Origin: Chloroflexota bacterium
GTDB taxonomy: Bacteria; Chloroflexota; Anaerolineae; Anaerolineales; Anaerolineaceae
Length of the DNA stretch: 5,206 bases
Direction: 5' to 3'
NCBI GenBank assembly: GCA_011053085.1
Contig: DSBE01000241.1
Span: 1 to 5,206 of the forward strand
Part shown: positions 1-5,206 of the stretch, piece by piece
Numbering within the stretch: position 1 is the first letter of the stretch
Layout: each line of letters opens with the position of its first letter
Program-made: the position numbers and the translations under genes
Notes under the pieces: model-generated
What the model was told of the DNA's origin: nothing
Seen by the model: only the letters and a program-made list of their open reading frames with translations
Databases searched by the model: none

Positions 1-303
1 CCCGTCACCTGTTTGGGCGTCACCACCACCCACGACGGACGCTTCAAGTTTGTTCTGGCGGAAGGCGAATCGTTACCCGGGCCGATTCCTGCCACCGGCA
101 ACACCAACACCCGCTGCCGCTTCAGCCCCTCGGTCGCGGAATTCATCGAGAACTGGAGCCTGGCAGGCCCCACCCATCATTTCTCACTGGGTGTCGGTCA
201 CATCGCCCCTGTGATCGAGAATCTTGCCCGTTGTTGGGGCATCGAATGTGTTAACGTCACCGACCCCAATTACCGCCGTCCGCCCTTCATCCGCGGCAGA
301 TAA
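1..303 (+). CDS. Sugar isomerase C-terminus, L-fucose/L-arabinose isomerase type (5' end outside window)
   Basis: The frame is open from the first base of the window and ends at TAA (301-303), leaving 100 residues of a larger protein. Visible blocks are GPIPATGNTNTRCRF (residues 27-41), then WSLAGPTHHFSLGVGH (52-67) and a short tail after GIECV. A small-residue/GNT segment followed by a paired His (59-60) and a GxGH turn is the C-terminal pattern of the ketol isomerases that interconvert aldoses and ketoses such as L-fucose/L-fuculose or L-arabinose/L-ribulose. In that family a C-terminal His helps bind the catalytic divalent metal, and H59/H60 is the likely counterpart here. The enzyme would be cytosolic and belong to pentose or deoxyhexose catabolism. 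The metal-binding Glu/Asp residues lie outside the window, so the exact sugar cannot be named. It converges on the decarboxylase gene with a 15-base gap and shows no link to it. Confidence 0.8.
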   Translation, partial: PVTCLGVTTTHDGRFKFVLAEGESLPGPIPATGNTNTRCRFSPSVAEFIENWSLAGPTHHFSLGVGHIAPVIENLARCWGIECVNVTDPNYRRPPFIRGR

Positions 304-318
304 AATTGTGATTATCGT

Positions 319-1554
319 TTACTCGTAGTCGAATAACTGCGCGTACGTACCGCGTTGGCGAATCAGCCACGCGCGTTCGCCCTGCACCGCCACTTCTGGC
401 GGGCTGGGGTGGCTGAGAAATTCCATCATGCTCATGGAATAGCCATACGCTCCTGCATTCTGGATGGCAATCAGGTCATCTACCTGCGCCGGCGGCAGCG
501 ATACATCGTTGGCCAGCATGTCAATGGGAGTGCACAACTGCCCGCCAACATTGATGATAGCAGTCGCTGCTTCGCCCATACGGTTGGCGATCACCGTCGG
601 GTGGTTATAGCCCATGAACACCGGGCGTAAGAACTGGTGCATACCGCCTTCTACGATGGCGAAGGTCTGGCCGCGTGACTGTTTCACATCCACCACCCTG
701 GTCAGATAGGTGCCGCTCTCTGCCACCAAATAACGGCCCAGTTCGACAATTAACACGGGTTCTTCCCGCTTTGCGAACCGTTCCGCCCTGACGCTCTGAA
801 TGCCTTGCCCAACCGCAGCGATATCCAGCGGTTTCTCACCTTGGACATACGGCACGCCCAGCCCGCCGCCAAAATCAAGCAGCCCCAGCGGATGGCCGGC
901 GATATCTTCCAGGCGTTGATACACTTCGCAGGCGCGCTCAAAATTGGCGACAATTTCCTCGCTGTCCAACACCCCGCTGGCGGTATACAGATGCAAACCC
1001 ACCAGGTTAATATGTTTCATTGAGGCATGCGCCAACACACTCTCCAAATCGTCTTCTTCGATGCCGAATTTGCTGGGGCGCCCCACCATCATCTCCGGGG
1101 CGTCACTGACCCCGCTGGTGGTGTTCACCCGGATCTGCACATTGGCGGTCATGCTCAGTTGGGCGGCGATCGCTTCCACACGCTCCAATTCGAGTGCCGA
1201 TTCTACATTAATCGCCTGGATGCCTTCACGTATGGCGAAGGTCAGTTCTTCCGTGCTCTTGCCGGGGCCGGCAAATACAATCCGCTCGGGTGCAACGCCC
1301 AGCAGTCGGCACAAATACAACTCACCGCCGGAGGCAATTTCAAAGCCACAGTCCAGATCCTTCAGAAACCCCGCGATATGTTTGTTAGGGTTGGCTTTTA
1401 ACGAATAATACACCGCAAATCCGGGCAGATGCTTGCGTACTTTCTCCACCTGCGTGCGAATACGCTCAAAATCATACACATACATCGGTGTGCCGAAGCG
1501 CTGGGTCAACTCCTCCGCCGAAAATCCACCGATATGCAGCATATTGTCATTCAT
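319..1554 (-). CDS. Fold-type III PLP-dependent decarboxylase (DAP/ornithine decarboxylase superfamily, BtrK-like)
   Basis: This is a 411-residue alanine-racemase-fold decarboxylase, close to the usual ~400-430. It should remove an alpha-carboxylate from an amino-acid-like substrate in the cytosol. Visible landmarks are the PLP lysine in YYSLKAN (K53), FEIASGGEL (71-79), the FAGPGK strand (94-99), SKFGI (161-165), the GLH histidine (H188), the GGGLGVP phosphate loop (229-235), ELGR (271-274, where LysA has EPGR), GGQLCTPIDML with the dimer-interface active-site Cys and Asp (C341, D345), and NAGAYGYS with Y370. The overall pattern resembles BtrK, which acts on carrier-bound glutamate, more than LysA. 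The substrate cannot be read from sequence: meso-diaminopimelate, a basic amino acid or a siderophore intermediate (as for SbnH) are all possible. The start is the ATG at 1554, set by GGGAG ten bases upstream; an in-frame TTG at 1563 is too close to that site. It follows the DUF364 gene by 33 bases, so the two are likely one operon. Confidence 0.9.
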   Translation of the reverse strand: MNDNMLHIGGFSAEELTQRFGTPMYVYDFERIRTQVEKVRKHLPGFAVYYSLKANPNKHIAGFLKDLDCGFEIASGGELYLCRLLGVAPERIVFAGPGKSTEELTFAIREGIQAINVESALELERVEAIAAQLSMTANVQIRVNTTSGVSDAPEMMVGRPSKFGIEEDDLESVLAHASMKHINLVGLHLYTASGVLDSEEIVANFERACEVYQRLEDIAGHPLGLLDFGGGLGVPYVQGEKPLDIAAVGQGIQSVRAERFAKREEPVLIVELGRYLVAESGTYLTRVVDVKQSRGQTFAIVEGGMHQFLRPVFMGYNHPTVIANRMGEAATAIINVGGQLCTPIDMLANDVSLPPAQVDDLIAIQNAGAYGYSMSMMEFLSHPSPPEVAVQGERAWLIRQRGTYAQLFDYE

Positions 1555-1564
1555 ACGAATCAAA

Positions 1565-1569
1565 CTCCC
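1565..1569 (-). promoter_or_regulatory. Ribosome binding site of the decarboxylase gene
   Basis: The minus strand reads GGGAG, ten bases before the ATG at 1554. The alternative TTG at 1561-1563 would have almost no spacer, and the later in-frame ATG (residue 5 of the protein) would be over 20 bases away. The site therefore decides the start. Confidence 0.55.
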
Positions 1570-1587
1570 TGTGGATTATTGAACTGC

Positions 1588-2394
1588 TTAGTCCTTGCGA
1601 TGAACGCGGATGATGCTGGTGCCCTCGAAAATATAAAAAGGAAAAGGCTCGCTGATAACGGCATCCACGCCGAAGCTCTGGCAATACTCTTGCCCCAGCC
1701 AGGCGCCGGTTTCGGCAAAAATAACCACTTTGGTATTGCTTTCACGGGCAGTCTGCAAAATATCGTCCAGGGTGCCGGTCGCCAGGGTCATGCCCGTGAT
1801 CAGTGCCAGGTCACTGCTGCCGATCAATTCGTAATTATGCTGTGCACCGTTCTGAATATCGACCGAATGGATACGATGATCAACCAGTTGCGGGTCAAGG
1901 TCCGTGGCGTACACCTCCATGCCCGATTCGCTCAATTGCTTGAGAATGTTGCCCACCACCCCCACATGCACCACTTTGGGGCGGCGCGGCAGATCCTGCA
2001 ACTGGCGCATCACCTCGTTCACCACGATGGCGGCACGCTGCTGGGCTTTCACCACCGAATTACCAACCAGAATATGCTCTTCCTGGGAGCTGTGCGCGAA
2101 GCCTGAGTAAATGGTATCCAGCATCGCTACCTCAAAATCACTGTCAGGGGCTGTAAGTTCGCGAATATCCTGTCCGATGAACTCCTTGCGCAGGGCCGGG
2201 CGCCCAAGCGCGCAATAACAGGCACCCTGCGCGAGGGTCTGCATCAGCAGCACCGAATATTCGAACACACGCTCACCCTTGTTGGGTGAAAATAGCAGAT
2301 CACAGGTCCATTGACCGCACAAAGTGAAATCATCATCAGGCAATCCCTGGCTTTTTTGCAGGGCAATTTCACGAAGTTGGGTGAGTACGGTCAT
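1588..2394 (-). CDS. DUF364-family protein (putative heavy-metal chelation, Rossmann-like domain)
   Basis: This 268-residue cytosolic protein has no signal peptide or membrane segment. The C-terminal half is recognisable as Pfam DUF364: a strand and turn at 140-148 (KVVHVGVVG), an acidic strand end with YATDLDPQ (162-169), and the hallmark block TGMTLATGTLDDIL (200-213), then VVIFAETGAW (223-232). The N-terminal half should be the enolase-N-like domain seen with this family, but it looks divergent, with four cysteines (C26, C31, C59, C61). The only role proposed for the family is heavy-metal chelation, based on a Desulfitobacterium structure and its gene context; no reaction is established. 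The start is the ATG at 2394, with AAGGA nine bases upstream and a TATAAT promoter about 50 bases upstream. It is first of a two-gene unit with the PLP decarboxylase, suggesting a shared substrate or product. Family assignment is fairly sure, function unknown. Confidence 0.8.
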   Translation of the reverse strand: MTVLTQLREIALQKSQGLPDDDFTLCGQWTCDLLFSPNKGERVFEYSVLLMQTLAQGACYCALGRPALRKEFIGQDIRELTAPDSDFEVAMLDTIYSGFAHSSQEEHILVGNSVVKAQQRAAIVVNEVMRQLQDLPRRPKVVHVGVVGNILKQLSESGMEVYATDLDPQLVDHRIHSVDIQNGAQHNYELIGSSDLALITGMTLATGTLDDILQTARESNTKVVIFAETGAWLGQEYCQSFGVDAVISEPFPFYIFEGTSIIRVHRKD

Positions 2395-2447
2395 GGGCTG
2401 GTTTCCTTAAAAAATCTCAAATAATATATTGGTAAATTAACATAAAA

Positions 2448-2477
2448 ATTATAACAGAATACAATCACCAATGTCGG
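2448..2477 (-). promoter_or_regulatory. Probable sigma-70-type promoter for the DUF364-decarboxylase unit
   Basis: On the minus strand a perfect -10 TATAAT (2448-2453) lies 18 bases downstream of CCGACA (2472-2477), a four-of-six match to TTGACA. Transcription would start near 2441, giving a leader of about 47 bases before the ATG at 2394. The surrounding stretch is clearly more AT-rich than the genes on either side. This supports separate transcription from the upstream kinase gene, although read-through is possible because no terminator is seen between them. Confidence 0.5.
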
Positions 2478-2516
2478 CACACCCATAAATGAAAACCTGG
2501 GTACCACAAGCTGCAA

Positions 2517-2534
2517 TTATACCGCCGTTATACC
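2517..2534. repeat. Tandem heptamer TTATACC, one helical turn apart
   Basis: TTATACC occurs at 2517-2523 and again at 2528-2534, an 11-base period separated by GCCG. The core 2518-2532 also forms an imperfect dyad (six of seven pairs around 2525). It sits just past the kinase stop and roughly 75-95 bases upstream of the predicted transcription start of the DUF364 unit, so it could be an activator or repressor site. It could equally be chance in AT-rich sequence. Confidence 0.3.
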
Positions 2535-2560
2535 AATTTAAGTATCACTGGCGCTTTCGA

Positions 2561-4603
2561 TCAGGGCTCTACCACGCAGCGAAAGCCGATGTGCCCGCCT
2601 GAATTCTGCGGATACCCCAGCATGCGATAGGCAGTGCGGACAGAGTTTACATCACTGTTGAAAGCACCGCCGCGGATTACCCGCGTGTCGCTCTCTGAAG
2701 GGCCGGTTGGGTTCTCGTAGGGGCTGTACTGGTAATAGTCCTTATCATACCAATCCGCGATCCACTCCCGCACGTTGCCAGCCATATCATACAAACCATA
2801 CGGGCTGACACCATCTGGATAACTGCCGACTTCGGTGGTATCACCGATCAAGTCGGCATAATTGAGCAGGTATCTGGTAGGCGAAGTATCTCCCCATGGA
2901 TACAGGCGCTGATCGGTGCCTCGTGCGGCTTTTTCCCATTCCGCCTCGGTCGGCAGCCTTCCACCCGCCCAACGGCAGTACGCATCCGCCATATGCCAGC
3001 TGACATGCACCACCGGGAAATTGGCAAATTCCGGCTTGGTGTAATAATCATCACGTGTGCTGGTATTTTCGTCCAGTGGTGCGCTGCAGCCACCAGCCGT
3101 CACACAGCGCGCATACTGGCTGTTGCTCACCTCGTATTGGTCAATCCAATAGGCACTGAGCAGCACTTCGTGTGCCGGTTTCATATCCACCCGGCTGTCG
3201 TTGGTGCCCATGATAAAGGTTCCTTGCGAGATATACACCATCGACATGCTGTCCTTCTGGCGTTCCTGCACATCACCATCCTGATACAAGATCGCTTCCT
3301 CGGTCCTGGTGGCAAGCGGCGCGCGTGTCTCGATGGGCTGTGCTCCTTCATCGTCCTCGCCCCCCTGTGCTGATGGGGTTTCTGTGGGCTGTTGCGGGGT
3401 ACTGGTGGGCGGTTCAGGCGTATCCGTCTGCTGCAAAGCCATCTCCGTTTGGCGGATGGCCAGCGCAGAAAGGGTTTCGGTTGGTTCACCGCCGCGATTC
3501 AACAAACGCGGTACAAAGATCACGCCTACAATCAACAAAGCCAACAACAGCAATCCCCCGCAACCCAACACCGCAATTAATGGATTGAATTTCTTTTTGT
3601 CACGTTCCGGCGGCGGGGCTGTGGTTGGCAGCGGGGCGACAGGCGGGGTGTTGTGCGCCGCCGGTGCCGTAGCATAGACCGGGGCCTGCGCAACCGATGG
3701 CACATTGGCAGGTGGTTGGTGCATCTTCGGCGGCATCATCACAACTTTTTCAGAAGCCAGCATGGTACGGTCTTCAGCCTCGGCTGTCAAAATGCGCTGC
3801 AAAGCCTGGGCGAAATGCGCCATGTTGGGAAAACGGTCATTACGTTTTTTTGACAGGGCAGTCTTCAGCAGTTCGCAGGCCTCCTGCGGCAGACCGGGCA
3901 CAAACAGGCGTGGATCAGGCAGCGCCTGGGTGGCATGCATATACAGGGTCTGCAGCGGGGTGTTGCCTTCATAAGGCTTCTTGCCCGTGACCAATTCATA
4001 GAAGATGATACCCAGTGCATATTGATCAGCTCGGTGGTCAATATCTTTGCCCATCTGTTCGGGCGCCATATAGGCAGGCGTGCCTACCCCGGTACCAGCG
4101 GTTGTCAGGGTGGCGCCGCTCTGCTCGATCAGTTTCACAACACCGAAATCTGTCAACATGGGGTTGTTGTGCACATCAAACAAGATGTTGGCGGGTTTGA
4201 CGTCACGATGCACCATACCCTGTTCATGCACATAACTCAGTGCATCGGCGATCGGCAGCAGCAGCCTCGCGGCTTCTTTTGCAGGTAAGGGTTTGCCCAT
4301 GCGTTCCCGCAGCGTGCCTCCCGGCATATAATCCATCACCAGGTACAGACCGCTTTCGTCCTGCCCATAATCATAAACATTGACGATGTTGGGATGACGG
4401 AATTGCGCCATGGCCTTGGCCTCACGCTCAAAACGCGCCACGATCTGTTCAACCATGGTTGGGCTCGTATCGAGTATGTTCAGCCGTTTGATTGCCACCT
4501 CACGTGTCAATCTTTCGTCCACAGCCTGGTACACACTGCCCATGCCGCCATCGCCGATCTTGCGAATAATGCGATACCGCTTACCAATGAATGCCTCACT
4601 CAT
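2561..4603 (-). CDS. Membrane Ser/Thr protein kinase (PknB-like) fused to an extracytoplasmic FGE-like domain
   Basis: This is a 680-residue single-pass membrane receptor kinase. The cytosolic kinase domain (about 10-272) looks complete and active: glycine loop GDGGMGSVY (17-25), ATP lysine in VAIK (K39), helix-C glutamate E61, HRDVKPAN (132-139; D134, N139), DFG (152-154), a Thr-rich activation loop (T165-T175) and APE (180-182). A Pro/Ala-rich juxtamembrane stretch leads to KKK (336-338) and one hydrophobic helix (about 341-364), then an outside linker rich in Thr, Pro and Glu. The C-terminal domain (about 453-680) is of the sulfatase-modifying-factor type: GTFIMGT, YWIDQYEVSN, GGRLPTEAEWEKAAR, GNVREWIADWY, RVIRGGAF and final GFRC. 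Both FGE catalytic cysteines are replaced (S650, V655), so it probably binds a ligand or acts as a sensor rather than making formylglycine. The start is the ATG at 4603, behind GGAGGG; the in-frame TTG at 4624 lacks such a site. It is transcribed divergently from the MFS gene. Substrates are unknown. Confidence 0.93.
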   Translation of the reverse strand: MSEAFIGKRYRIIRKIGDGGMGSVYQAVDERLTREVAIKRLNILDTSPTMVEQIVARFEREAKAMAQFRHPNIVNVYDYGQDESGLYLVMDYMPGGTLRERMGKPLPAKEAARLLLPIADALSYVHEQGMVHRDVKPANILFDVHNNPMLTDFGVVKLIEQSGATLTTAGTGVGTPAYMAPEQMGKDIDHRADQYALGIIFYELVTGKKPYEGNTPLQTLYMHATQALPDPRLFVPGLPQEACELLKTALSKKRNDRFPNMAHFAQALQRILTAEAEDRTMLASEKVVMMPPKMHQPPANVPSVAQAPVYATAPAAHNTPPVAPLPTTAPPPERDKKKFNPLIAVLGCGGLLLLALLIVGVIFVPRLLNRGGEPTETLSALAIRQTEMALQQTDTPEPPTSTPQQPTETPSAQGGEDDEGAQPIETRAPLATRTEEAILYQDGDVQERQKDSMSMVYISQGTFIMGTNDSRVDMKPAHEVLLSAYWIDQYEVSNSQYARCVTAGGCSAPLDENTSTRDDYYTKPEFANFPVVHVSWHMADAYCRWAGGRLPTEAEWEKAARGTDQRLYPWGDTSPTRYLLNYADLIGDTTEVGSYPDGVSPYGLYDMAGNVREWIADWYDKDYYQYSPYENPTGPSESDTRVIRGGAFNSDVNSVRTAYRMLGYPQNSGGHIGFRCVVEP

Positions 4604-4607
4604 GACA

Positions 4608-4613
4608 CCCTCC
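4608..4613 (-). promoter_or_regulatory. Ribosome binding site of the kinase gene
   Basis: The minus strand reads GGAGGG, four bases before the ATG at 4603 (GGAGG is five bases away). It is a near-perfect Shine-Dalgarno and places the start seven codons inside the longest possible frame, which would begin with TTG at 4624. Confidence 0.7.
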
Positions 4614-4659
4614 GCCTGAATCAATCAAAATACTCCCTTGCCACCGTACACCTTACTTA

Positions 4660-4665
4660 ATTATA
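4660..4665 (-). promoter_or_regulatory. Probable -10 box of the kinase promoter
   Basis: TATAAT on the minus strand lies 56 bases upstream of the kinase ATG, giving a leader of about 50 bases. At 16-19 bases upstream there is no good TTGACA match, so the promoter may be weak or depend on an activator. The palindrome at 4677-4684 lies in the spacer region. Confidence 0.4.
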
Positions 4666-4676
4666 CACACTACCTG

Positions 4677-4684
4677 CCAATTGG
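4677..4684. repeat. Eight-base palindrome CCAATTGG in the divergent control region
   Basis: This perfect palindrome falls between the -10 box of the kinase promoter and its expected -35 position, where a bound repressor would block polymerase. At eight bases it could be chance, and no second copy was noticed nearby. Confidence 0.2.
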
Positions 4685-4709
4685 TTATCAGTTAATAGGG
4701 AAGAAGGTA

Positions 4710-4720
4710 CCTGTCACAGG
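4710..4720. repeat. Hyphenated dyad CCTGT-C-ACAGG
   Basis: An 11-base perfect dyad with a one-base centre lies 13 bases upstream of the proposed -35 box of the MFS gene and about 45 bases upstream of the kinase -10 box. It suits an operator for a dimeric regulator. The loop is too short and there is no T-run for a terminator. Confidence 0.3.
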
Positions 4721-4733
4721 CGATCAATCTCCC

Positions 4734-4762
4734 TTGCGTTGATGACCTTTCCTTAGTATCCT
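4734..4762 (+). promoter_or_regulatory. Possible promoter of the MFS transporter gene
   Basis: TTGCGT (4734-4739) and TATCCT (4757-4762) are separated by 17 bases, the optimal spacing, but each matches consensus only partly (three and four of six). Transcription would start near 4769, leaving a leader of about 43 bases before the TTG start codon. Confidence 0.3.
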
Positions 4763-4799
4763 TGATAGATTGCCAGATGCTTACGTACACGACATCTTT

Positions 4800-4804
4800 G
4801 GGAG
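4800..4804 (+). promoter_or_regulatory. Ribosome binding site of the MFS gene (supports a TTG start)
   Basis: GGGAG lies seven bases before TTG at 4812, an ideal spacing. The first in-frame ATG (4875) has no such site and would cut off part of the N-terminus, so the TTG is preferred. Confidence 0.6.
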
Positions 4805-4811
4805 CCAAACA

Positions 4812-5206
4812 TTGTCACAACCCTCACTTTTCTCAGTTCTTAAAAACCTGAAAGGCAACGCCCGCGGGTTGGTCATGACCGAACCGTTGTGGGGCATTCC
4901 ATATAATCTCTACATGCCCTATGCCTCCATCTACATGCTGGCATTGGGGCTGAATGACCAGCAGATCGGCTTGATTGCCAGCATCAGCTGGGGCTTCCAG
5001 GTGGTGATGGCGCTCTTAGGCGGTATCATCACCGACAAATTAGGGCGCCGCAACGCCACCTTAATCTTCGAATTGTTTTCATGGAGCGTACCGGCATTGA
5101 TCTCCGCACTGGCGCAGAATTTCTGGTTTTTCCTGATCGCCGGCATCGTCAACAGCGTGTGGCGCATTGTGCACAATTCATGGTCGTGCCTGTTGGTGGA
5201 AGATAC
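4812..5206 (+). CDS. Major facilitator superfamily transporter, N-terminal part (runs off the window)
   Basis: The first 131 codons of an integral membrane transporter are present; the frame is still open at the window edge. After a basic cytosolic N-terminus (to about residue 21) come hydrophobic segments at roughly 25-47, 52-73, 84-101 and 104-128. Between the second and third is the MFS motif A, GIITDKLGRR (71-80), with D75 and R79/R80, the signature of the cytosolic loop joining helices 2 and 3. MFS proteins move small solutes by uniport, symport or antiport; the substrate cannot be judged from this part. The TTG start at 4812 is chosen for its Shine-Dalgarno (GGGAG, 7-base spacing); the alternative ATG at 4875 would leave little sequence before helix 1. 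The gene is divergent from the receptor kinase and shares a 208-base control region with it. Confidence 0.85.
   Translation, partial: MSQPSLFSVLKNLKGNARGLVMTEPLWGIPYNLYMPYASIYMLALGLNDQQIGLIASISWGFQVVMALLGGIITDKLGRRNATLIFELFSWSVPALISALAQNFWFFLIAGIVNSVWRIVHNSWSCLLVED

Noticed and set aside
299..316. GATAA/TTATC inverted repeat between the convergent isomerase and decarboxylase stops as a bidirectional terminator
   Set aside because: The stem is only five mostly A-T pairs around an eight-base loop with no T-run, too weak to be an intrinsic terminator.
944..1408. A 154-codon plus-strand frame inside the decarboxylase gene
   Set aside because: It is fully antisense to conserved PLP-decarboxylase motifs, has low-complexity Ser-rich content and no convincing ribosome binding site.
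319..1554. Naming the decarboxylase lysA or btrK
   Set aside because: The fold and catalytic residues are clear but the substrate is not, and there is no lysine-pathway or carrier-protein gene beside it to support either symbol.
1429..2106. A 225-codon plus-strand frame across the end of the decarboxylase gene and the DUF364 gene
   Set aside because: It is antisense to two genes with clear family motifs, crosses the boundary between them, and its translation resembles no known protein. It is a codon-bias shadow.
2395..2560. Terminator of the kinase gene, riboswitch or small RNA in the gap before the DUF364 gene
   Set aside because: No GC-rich hairpin followed by a T-run, and no recognisable riboswitch core, could be found. 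Only the promoter, the short repeat and AT-rich sequence are supported.
2561..2680. Kinase C-terminus as a diversity-generating retroelement target
   Set aside because: FGE/C-type-lectin C-termini ending in GFR are classic targets, but no reverse transcriptase, template repeat or second near-copy of this segment is present in the window, and the codons are not enriched for AAY-type positions.
4622..4624. TTG as the kinase start codon, giving 687 residues
   Set aside because: The ATG at 4603 has a near-perfect GGAGGG site, and that same site would lie inside the coding region if the TTG were used.

Overview
This window reads as chromosomal DNA from a free-living bacterium, most likely Chloroflexota (Anaerolineae-like). 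The main pointers are a PknB-type kinase with a Thr/Pro-rich extracytoplasmic linker of the TPxPPT type fused to a sulfatase-modifying-factor (FGE-like) domain, moderate GC with AT-rich gaps between genes, and a TTG start behind a strong Shine-Dalgarno. The taxonomy is an inference from protein style; no rRNA or marker gene is present.

Layout. (1) Positions 1-303, plus strand: the last 100 residues of a sugar isomerase of the L-fucose/L-arabinose isomerase type. It converges, with a 15-base gap, on (2) a minus-strand pair at 2394-319: a DUF364 'putative heavy-metal chelation' Rossmann-like protein (1588-2394), then a fold-type III PLP-dependent decarboxylase (319-1554). They are 33 bases apart and almost certainly co-transcribed; a TATAAT-type promoter is visible upstream. 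(3) Positions 2561-4603, minus strand: a one-helix membrane Ser/Thr kinase with an extracytoplasmic FGE-like domain that lacks both catalytic cysteines. (4) A 208-base divergent intergenic region holds a promoter for each direction and two small dyads. (5) From 4812 to the window edge, plus strand: the N-terminal 131 codons of an MFS transporter, starting at TTG.

How the genes may work together. The DUF364-decarboxylase pair is the most suggestive part. A decarboxylase related to the BtrK/SbnH/LysA group beside a protein of a proposed metal-chelation family would fit synthesis or handling of an amine-type small molecule, possibly metal-binding. No synthetase, carrier protein or dedicated exporter is seen next to them, so this is only a hypothesis. 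The kinase and the MFS gene share a divergent control region, but nothing else shows that they act together. No RNA genes, CRISPR arrays, insertion sequences or convincing intrinsic terminators were seen.
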